Source of the DNA: Haloarculaceae archaeon
Lineage (GTDB): Archaea; Halobacteriota; Halobacteria; Halobacteriales; Haloarculaceae
DNA length: 11,652 nt
Direction: 5' to 3'
NCBI GenBank assembly: GCA_028274885.1
Contig: JAQCMX010000015.1
Location: 1 to 11,652, forward strand
Shown: one piece after another, positions 6,896 to 11,652 of the stretch
Numbering within the stretch: the first letter of the stretch is position 1
Layout of the letters: each line of letters opens with the position of its first letter
The notes under the pieces: model-generated
The model's input: the letters and a program-made list of their open reading frames with translations, nothing else
Database searches by the model: none
What the model was told of the DNA's origin: nothing
Program-made: the position numbers and the translations under genes

Positions 6896-7318
6896 TTAGC
6901 ACTGTATCGCGAGTACCGGCGTGTCGCCGTCGCGGATGACCTGCTCGGTGACGCTCCCATACAGAAATCGTCCGACACCGGAGCGGGCGCTGGTGGCCAT
7001 AACGACGAGGTCGGCGTCACGGGTGGTCGCCTGTTCTAAGATAACCCGCGAGGGAACACCCGTTTCGACGACACCATCGGCGTCGACGTCAGCTGCTTTT
7101 GCCTGTGCGACCAGCGACTCGACCTCGTCTCGTCGGTTCCCACGCTGGTCATTGAGTGCCCCGCCATCTCGCGCGTCTGTCTCCGCGGTTCCAGACATTT
7201 CGACGACGGCCAGAAAGACGAGTCTGGCGTCGTGAGCAGCCGCCTGACACACGCCGTGATCGACAGCGTCCTCGGCCGCTTCGCTTCCATCCGTCGGCAC
7301 TATAATAACGTCGTACAT
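6896..7318 (-). CDS. Universal stress protein (UspA family)
   Basis: The 140-residue single-domain Usp protein starts MYDVIIVPTDGSEAAEDAVDHG, with the conserved D10-G11-S12 after strand 1. It ends DADLVVMATSARSGVGRFLYGSVTEQVIRDGDTPVLAI. The usual ATP-binding motif G-2x-G-9x-GS appears as ATSA (108-111) followed later by GS (121-122): both leading glycines are alanine, so nucleotide binding may be weak or altered. The ATG at 7318 is preferred over an in-frame ATG six codons upstream because it gives the standard N-terminus. An AT-rich TTCATTA (about 7341-7347, minus strand) about 26 bases upstream could drive a leaderless transcript. It lies 37 bases downstream of a membrane-protein gene on the same strand, so read-through is possible. 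The role is probably stress-related and the partner is unknown. Confidence 0.88.
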   Translation of the reverse strand: MYDVIIVPTDGSEAAEDAVDHGVCQAAAHDARLVFLAVVEMSGTAETDARDGGALNDQRGNRRDEVESLVAQAKAADVDADGVVETGVPSRVILEQATTRDADLVVMATSARSGVGRFLYGSVTEQVIRDGDTPVLAIQC

Positions 7319-7355
7319 GTTTCGGGTTCGACGCACAGCCTAATGAATCACGGGT

Positions 7356-8024
7356 TTACCCCGTCCGCCGGACGATGAGAACGATGTCCGCGGCCACGTC
7401 AAAACCCATTGGAGCCATGTGAAGAAGGCCGCCAACGACAAACAGCTCCGTTCCGAAAAGCGGGTCCGTCGACGGCCACGGCGAGAGCAGAGCCAGACAT
7501 GCGATGCCGCCGAGTGCGTAAACGACCCGCTCGCTCTTCCGGAGCTGTGGGTTTGACCAGTTGTAGAGAGCGGTTGATAGGTAGCCGAGACCGAGGGCCA
7601 GAAACCATGGTCGCCAGTAGCCAAACCCGAGGAAGTCAGCCACGAGTGGCTTGCCTTGGAGTGGACCAGGAAACCAGCCGGCGACGGTCGCGATGTTTAT
7701 GCTCAGAGCCGAGGCGTTCAGACCGGCCCAGACCAGCCAGATCCGGTTGCGCCGGACCGTCGGTGCAGTGTAACCGACGCCCACAATGACGATACCGACC
7801 GTAAGGACGACCCACAGCGCGACGATACTTTCGAGGAGACCGAACGGAGCAAGTGAAGGGTTCGACGCGAGCAGCCAGGACAGCGACCAACCGATGAGGC
7901 CCTCGACGAACCCGAACACGAGGAGCCCGTCCCCAGGAAGTGGCGGTGACAGGAGCCGCCGGGTGTATCCCGAGAGGACTCTGAACCGGTCGCCAGTCAG
8001 TATTCGGGAAAAATACTTGTGCAC
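7356..8024 (-). CDS. Uncharacterised multi-pass membrane protein
   Basis: The 222-residue protein has about five to six hydrophobic segments (near 33-53, 65-87, 94-115, 138-155, 166-184 and 190-217), basic residues at the N-terminus (KYFSRILTGDRFR, RR at 22-23) and between segments (RRNR at 91-94), and a short RR-TG tail. It is Trp- and Gly-rich around 127-145 (VADFLGFGYWRPWFLALG). I do not recognise the family and infer no transport or enzymatic role. The start is a GTG at 8024. The frame is closed by a stop at 8049-8051, and a TATA-like ATTTAAAA (8047-8054) about 26 bases upstream fits a leaderless transcript. It may be co-transcribed with the UspA gene 37 bases downstream. Confidence 0.75.
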   Translation of the reverse strand: MHKYFSRILTGDRFRVLSGYTRRLLSPPLPGDGLLVFGFVEGLIGWSLSWLLASNPSLAPFGLLESIVALWVVLTVGIVIVGVGYTAPTVRRNRIWLVWAGLNASALSINIATVAGWFPGPLQGKPLVADFLGFGYWRPWFLALGLGYLSTALYNWSNPQLRKSERVVYALGGIACLALLSPWPSTDPLFGTELFVVGGLLHMAPMGFDVAADIVLIVRRTG

Positions 8025-8046
8025 AGTTGCGATAAGAATCGCGATG

Positions 8047-8054
8047 ATTTAAAA
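8047..8054 (-). promoter_or_regulatory. TATA-like box for the membrane-protein gene
   Basis: Read on the minus strand, TTTTAAAT is centred about 26 bases before the GTG start at 8024, the spacing expected for a leaderless archaeal transcript. Confidence 0.5.
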
Positions 8055-8324
8055 AGTTGCCTGATCCAGCACGAAATGGATCGCCACCTGGCGCCGTCAG
8101 AGGGTATGCCCGACCTCGCTTTGCCCATCGGTAGTGTGGTCGGAACAGCCCTACCACATCATCTTCAGGTGTAACTAAAGGCTTCGGTCTGCCAGAATCT
8201 GTGGAGACTGAGTTGCAACGGCACTACGCATCCTGTAACTCCCGGTCGGCGGTACAACGACAACAGCGGAGGCTGAATGCCAAACTCGACCGGATTGGTC
8301 CCCCGTGCTGGTGACGTAGCCTCC

Positions 8325-8510
8325 GATAGTGAGTATTGCGGTACCTTTCATACGGTCGGTTGTAACGATTTACCGGTAATTCGCCGAACGTTCCGGCGAA
8401 TTCCGGAACCGATTTACAACCGACCGTATCAGGCCGGATGTCTCGAATTGGTCGTTTCACAGACCGATGTATGAAGCGACACTGCAGCGGTAAAGGCTCG
8501 CGGTAATCAG
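8325..8510. repeat. Repeat family 2, copy Y, split by the palindromic element
   Basis: The left part 8325-8349 and right part 8486-8510 each match copy X at 21 of 25 bases, in the same order and orientation. Between them lie the 80-bp palindrome (8350-8429) and 56 more bases that begin CAGGCC, where X has CTGGCC right after its TTTC. Removing the palindrome gives 106 bases against 109 in X. The inner 50 or so bases are diverged and the terminal inverted repeat is decayed, so this copy is old. Confidence 0.6.
8350..8429. repeat. Palindromic repeat element, copy 3 (80 bp, nested)
   Basis: Outer arms ATACGGTCGGTTGTAA (8350-8365) and TTACAACCGACCGTAT (8414-8429) pair at 16 of 16. The inner stem AATTCGCCG / CGGCGAATT adds further pairing, so almost the whole element can fold. 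It shares the plan of copies 1 and 2 (ATACsGTyGGyTGTAA outside, ATTCGCC/GGCGAA inside) but differs in sequence. Several changes occur on both arms together, so pairing is kept. It sits inside family 2 copy Y, with no obvious target-site duplication. Confidence 0.85.
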
Positions 8511-8644
8511 TATGAGGCTCTTGCCTAATCTGGTGAAACAATCATAGAGTACGTGACATTGGTACTGAGTAGCGTGCAAGATGTAGCGCGCATATTCACT
8601 ACTGACGAGACCGTACGTTTCTGAGTGTGAAATAGGAGTCCTTG

Positions 8645-8653
8645 TTTTAATAT
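8645..8653 (+). promoter_or_regulatory. TATA-like box for the lipoprotein gene
   Basis: TTTTAATAT is centred about 26 bases before the ATG at 8675, which predicts a leaderless transcript. There is no ribosome binding site in front of the start. Confidence 0.5.
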
Positions 8654-8674
8654 CTAGTTTCTTGTAATAGTAGT

Positions 8675-9223
8675 ATGAATCGCCGCTACTTCCTCGGTGT
8701 CCTTACAAGTAGTAGCACCCTCCTCACTGCTGGCTGTCTCGGAAATAATGACTCATTTGAACCGGATATCTCGGAAACAATTCGGCTTGGGACATCGGCT
8801 CCTATCTCCCTGGATACTCAACCAACCATATCGACTCAAGACTCTCAAGAGTTCGAATACGAAGCAACGGTACGAGCAAACTCTCTTGTTCACGATTACA
8901 TCGGCCAGAAACTCAGGGAACAAGAACTGATCGGAGCAGGGGTATTCCTCAGCATCAACCGTCTTACGACGGATGAGATCGACTCTGATGTTAATGAAGA
9001 TGAATTTAGACGAGCAGTACCGTTGGCAACTGTCGTGAAACAGCGGTACCAGTATAACAAAGATGGTGAGTTAGTCACTCAACCAGAACCAGTCGAACTT
9101 GATACCCTACTGTCACAGCTTCCACGGACGGTTACAGTGAGTATTTCATCAGATGTAGCTGAGTATGAGGCTGTTCTTCCAGTTGTCGTGCACAGATATT
9201 GGGTGCATCCAGAGAAGGAGTAG
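8675..9223 (+). CDS. Putative Tat-exported lipoprotein, function unknown
   Basis: The 182-residue product opens MNRRYFLGVLTSSSTLLTAGC: a twin-arginine motif (R3-R4, RRYFLG), a short hydrophobic stretch and a lipobox ending at C21, the usual haloarchaeal Tat lipoprotein signal. After cleavage it would be anchored on the outer face of the membrane. The mature part is polar and acidic (TIRLGTSAPISLDTQPTI, EFEYEATVRAN, LIGAGVFLSINRLTTDEID, VTVSISSDVAEYEAVLPVVVHRYW) and looks beta-rich. I recognise no domain, catalytic motif or binding-protein fold. It is visibly more AT-rich than the genes on either side and uses codons such as AGT, AGA and ATA more freely. This suggests later acquisition or weak selection. 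It is isolated, with about 650 bases of noncoding DNA on each side. Confidence 0.8.
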   Translation: MNRRYFLGVLTSSSTLLTAGCLGNNDSFEPDISETIRLGTSAPISLDTQPTISTQDSQEFEYEATVRANSLVHDYIGQKLREQELIGAGVFLSINRLTTDEIDSDVNEDEFRRAVPLATVVKQRYQYNKDGELVTQPEPVELDTLLSQLPRTVTVSISSDVAEYEAVLPVVVHRYWVHPEKE

Positions 9224-9908
9224 TGAGTTTTTTTCAATACTTAGCTTTGCACGTTGAAATAGGAGCATGATGCAGGCGGTTGACAAGGATTTATAAGCCT
9301 GGTGGGAACCTTCCTGACGACCACGTGCACGGATGAGTAGTTGAAAGAAACGATAGCCAACTGCTGAACTCAGCCTCTATATCTTGCACTGTTACACCTG
9401 CCAATACGTGAGGAGGTACCGCTGTTTCGCTGTGTTCGGTAAGAGCCCAGTATGAAGCCACACAGCTACAACTGTTGGAAAAACCGTCTCCTTTGATATT
9501 GCCGACCAACTGTGTGCTATCGCGCGGCTGTCATCGCCGTCGTCACCTGAGAGCGGGCGATTACGACAGAGAGCCTCTGAACCAATCGATTGTCGCCGAA
9601 ATCAGCAGTCAGCCTCTCGGAACTCGTCGACTGTCGGTGGTCGACACCGCCAGCCGGGTCGCCCCTGTGTAGACATCGTACAGTGTCCCGTGGGTTCTGG
9701 GATGGTACGGCCCGGAGTAGCACAATCGCCGGTCCACATCTCTTAGCTCGTCAGCCGATACCGCCAAACTGTGATCGCGAGGTCGTAGCAGATTACCGTA
9801 GTCGGTCGGGGTCTCCTGGTTCGAGGGGGACCGGTCGGGTACTCCAGAGACAGAGACAAACGCTGCAAAACACAATGTTTACCGCATACCACACCAGAGA
9901 GATGGTCA
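9224..9908. other. 685-base intergenic region between the lipoprotein gene and tgtA
   Basis: A good archaeal promoter-like sequence (AAGGATTTATAAGC, 9284-9297) occurs early, but the first ATG after it (9333) meets a stop three codons later. Small frames on both strands (about 65-72 residues between 9291 and 9723) overlap each other and lack recognisable motifs. The stretch 9345-9500 could be a decayed gene or insertion-sequence remnant, or an unannotated RNA transcribed from the 9290 promoter. I cannot tell which. A small inverted GTCGAC pair (9626-9631 and 9640-9645) is also present. A TATA-like TGTTTACC near 9876-9883 probably serves tgtA. Confidence 0.4.
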
Positions 9909-11399
9909 ATGCGGGAGATCTTCGAGGTTCGGGGGTACGACGGGGCAGGTCGGATCGGGGAACTGAGAGTCCCGCGCGCTGACACGACCGTCGAGACCCC
10001 GGCTTTGTTACCGGTTATAAATCCGCACGTCCAGACGGTTCCGCCCGGCGAACTCGAGAGCACCTTCGGTACCCAAATCCTCATCACAAACAGCTACATT
10101 CTCCACGGAAGTGAGGACCTCCGGGGTCCCGCGCTCGAAACCGGACTCCACGAACTGCTCGAGTTCTCGGGGCCGATCATGACAGACTCCGGCTCGTTCC
10201 AGCTCGCGGAGTACGGGAGCATTGACGTGACCACCGAGGAGATCCTCCGATTCCAACACGAGATTGGTGCCGATATCGGCACGCCGGTCGACGTTCCAAC
10301 CCCACCGGACACGGACCTGTCCCAGGCACAGGACGAACAAACACGCACACAGGAGCGACTCGAACTCGCAGACACCGTCGAAACAGGCGAGATGCTCGTC
10401 ACCGCGCCGGTACAGGGGTCGGGCTACCCCGACCTCCGGGAACAGGCGGCCCGCGAGGCGTACAGGACCGATCTGGACGTATTTCCGATCGGTGCGGTCG
10501 TTCCGTTATTAAACGAGTATAGATACCAGGAACTGGTGGATGTAGTGACCGCGACAAAGCGCGGGCTCGGTGCCGACGCACCGGTCCATCTGTTCGGGGC
10601 TGGCCATCCGATGATGTTCGCCCTCGCGGCAGCGCTTGGCTGTGATCTATTTGACTCTGCTGCCTACGCGCTGTATGCCCGGGACGGGCGATATCTGACG
10701 GTGAGCGGGACCGAACACCTCGCGGACCTGACCGAATTTGCCTGCTCTTGCCCGGTCTGTGTCGACAACACCCCAGCAGAACTCGAAGCAGCAGCGACCT
10801 CCAAGCGCCAACGACTGCTCGCCGAGCACAACCTCTTTATCTCCTTCGAGGAGATCCGTCGCATCCGGGAGGCGATCCGGCGTGGGACCCTGTTCGAACT
10901 GCTCGAACAACGTGCACGCAGCCATCCAGCGTTGCTCGACGGGTATCGCCAGTTGCTCGAATACCCCGAGCAGTCAGCAGCAACGGACCCGACAACGAAA
11001 GATGCCTTCTTCTATCTCTCCAGGGAAAGCGCCCACCGGCCGGAGGTGATCCGTCACCACCAGCGTCTCGGGCGTTTCGACGTAGGGTCGGAGCTTCTGT
11101 TGACGGCTGGCAATCCGAGTGACTCCTATGAGGAGTGCTGGCGACTCGTGGCACCGTTCGGTCCGGTCCCGCGCGCACTCTCGGATGCGTATCCGTTCAC
11201 AGCCGAGCGTCCTGACAGTCTGGACAGGGAGGCGTTCGAAGCAGCCGCGCGAGGGGTGGCACGTCTGGTGAAATCAAACCCCGAGACAGATATTACGATC
11301 TTTCACGACGACTGGCCAGCGAGTGCTCTCGCCTTGCTACCAGGGCAGGTGACGTGTGAGCGGCTGGGAGCGCGGGCCGAAACCGCAAACGAAGATTGA
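9909..11399 (+). CDS. tgtA: tRNA-guanine(15) transglycosylase (archaeosine synthesis)
   Basis: The 496-residue archaeal TGT exchanges guanine 15 in the D-loop of tRNA for preQ0, the first tRNA-level step to archaeosine. Visible landmarks are the N-terminal strand region (RIGELRVPRADTTVETPALLPVINP), catalytic D93 in MTDSGSFQ (91-98), APVQGSGYPDLRE for substrate binding (166-178), the second conserved Asp D249 in CDLFDSAAYALYARDGRY (245-262) and the zinc site C279-x-C281-xx-C284 with H307. After the catalytic domain come about 170 residues of the archaeal C-terminal region. There is no PUA domain, which haloarchaea usually carry on a separate TgtA2/ArcS protein. That partner is not adjacent here. 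The ATG at 9909 gives MREIFEVRGYD, as expected. An ATG at 9902 is out of frame. The gene converges on the next one with a single base between the stops. Confidence 0.95.
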   Translation: MREIFEVRGYDGAGRIGELRVPRADTTVETPALLPVINPHVQTVPPGELESTFGTQILITNSYILHGSEDLRGPALETGLHELLEFSGPIMTDSGSFQLAEYGSIDVTTEEILRFQHEIGADIGTPVDVPTPPDTDLSQAQDEQTRTQERLELADTVETGEMLVTAPVQGSGYPDLREQAAREAYRTDLDVFPIGAVVPLLNEYRYQELVDVVTATKRGLGADAPVHLFGAGHPMMFALAAALGCDLFDSAAYALYARDGRYLTVSGTEHLADLTEFACSCPVCVDNTPAELEAAATSKRQRLLAEHNLFISFEEIRRIREAIRRGTLFELLEQRARSHPALLDGYRQLLEYPEQSAATDPTTKDAFFYLSRESAHRPEVIRHHQRLGRFDVGSELLLTAGNPSDSYEECWRLVAPFGPVPRALSDAYPFTAERPDSLDREAFEAAARGVARLVKSNPETDITIFHDDWPASALALLPGQVTCERLGARAETANED

Positions 11400-11400
11400 A

Positions 11401-11652
11401 TCAGGTCCAGACCCCCTGTTCGCGGTCCAGCCAGACGACAATAGCGGTGTGGGGCAAGGTCAGGACGGCGATCCCGACGAGATAGAGTCCGGTGGCGTTT
11501 GATAGTGACTGCACTGAACCGGGGCTGGCGACCCACAGCGCACCCACCAGCAGGAGTGCAAAGGCGGTGGGGGCGGCGGCCTCGAGACCGAAGCGCTTGA
11601 GGACCGGGGCCCACCGACGACAGACCAGCGCGTCGACGTTGCGATCATCGAG
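11401..11652 (-). CDS. C-terminal part of a membrane protein, probably Brp/Blh-family beta-carotene dioxygenase
   Basis: The frame is open from the window edge to a TGA at 11401-11403, giving the last 83 residues; the start lies beyond the window. An amphipathic segment (LDDRNVDALVCRRWAPVLKR) precedes a hydrophobic segment (PTAFALLLVGALWVA), a short loop and a second segment (GLYLVGIAVLTLPHTAIVVW), ending LDREQGVWT. A C-terminus reading LPH..IVVW.DR.QGVW resembles the haloarchaeal Brp/Blh proteins, which cleave beta-carotene to retinal for rhodopsins. I judge this from memory of the family, and the catalytic histidines lie outside the window. Other overlapping minus-strand frames here are not hydrophobic and look spurious. 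It overlaps nothing and converges with tgtA. Confidence 0.6.
   Translation of the reverse strand, partial: LDDRNVDALVCRRWAPVLKRFGLEAAAPTAFALLLVGALWVASPGSVQSLSNATGLYLVGIAVLTLPHTAIVVWLDREQGVWT

Larger units (their letters stand above)
8025..8674. other. 650-base divergent intergenic region carrying nested repeats
   Basis: Both ends hold TATA-like boxes (8047-8054 for the minus strand, 8645-8653 for the plus strand). The middle (8325-8510) is a diverged family 2 repeat interrupted by palindromic element copy 3. The stretches 8055-8324 and 8511-8640 contain only small inverted repeats (for example TGTGGT 8135-8140 with ACCACA 8153-8158) and no coding, tRNA or transposase signature that I can see. 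Confidence 0.55.

Noticed and set aside
1236..8429. The three palindromes as a CRISPR array or tandem repeat
   Set aside because: The copies are about 3-4 kb apart, in different orientations and in separate gaps, with no regular spacers and no cas gene.
9626..9645. GTCGAC inverted pair as an operator or hairpin
   Set aside because: GTCGAC is itself a palindrome common in this base composition, and the pair is far from any credible promoter.
9590..9982. Plus-strand frame of 130 codons overlapping the tgtA start
   Set aside because: It runs into tgtA in another frame, the product is Arg/Ser-rich without motifs, and the same segment is open on the other strand as well, as is common in GC-rich DNA.

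Overview
The window looks like chromosomal DNA of a halophilic archaeon (class Halobacteria). The proteins are strongly acidic, there is an archaeal-type tRNA-guanine(15) transglycosylase, most genes have TATA-like boxes about 26-32 bases before a leaderless or nearly leaderless start, one gene has a GGAGG ribosome binding site, and one product has a Tat lipoprotein signal of the haloarchaeal kind. I cannot name the genus.

Layout. 47-1084 (-) and 1671-2771 (+) are two divergent luciferase-like (LLM) flavin/F420-dependent oxidoreductases separated by 586 bases. 3509-5047 (+) is a 512-residue protein made of two tandem copies of one domain, with the conserved Cys/His cluster only in the second copy. 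5495-6802 (+) is a CNNM/CorC-type membrane protein with CBS domains. Converging on it are a UspA-family protein (6896-7318, -) and an uncharacterised membrane protein (7356-8024, -). 8675-9223 (+) is an AT-richer Tat lipoprotein of unknown function. 9909-11399 (+) is tgtA (archaeosine biosynthesis). The window ends inside a minus-strand membrane protein whose C-terminus resembles the Brp/Blh family (11401-11652, stop side only).

Over a quarter of the window is intergenic, and three of the gaps share a repeated structure. Three copies (77, 80 and 80 bases) of an imperfect palindrome lie at 1236-1312, 5069-5148 and 8350-8429. A second repeat, about 109 bases long with an 11-base terminal inverted repeat, lies at 3119-3227. 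A diverged copy at 8325-8510 is split by the third palindrome, and removing those 80 bases restores nearly the same length (106). This empty-site/filled-site comparison is the best evidence here that the palindrome is, or was, a mobile non-autonomous element. No transposase is visible.

The two LLM oxidoreductases and the duplicated-domain protein may form a small catabolic or detoxification module with an unknown substrate. Copies 1 and 2 of the palindrome, in opposite orientations, bracket the second LLM gene and the duplicated-domain gene. The remaining genes (ion transport/CBS, stress protein, tRNA modification, retinal synthesis) are ordinary haloarchaeal functions with no evident link to that module.
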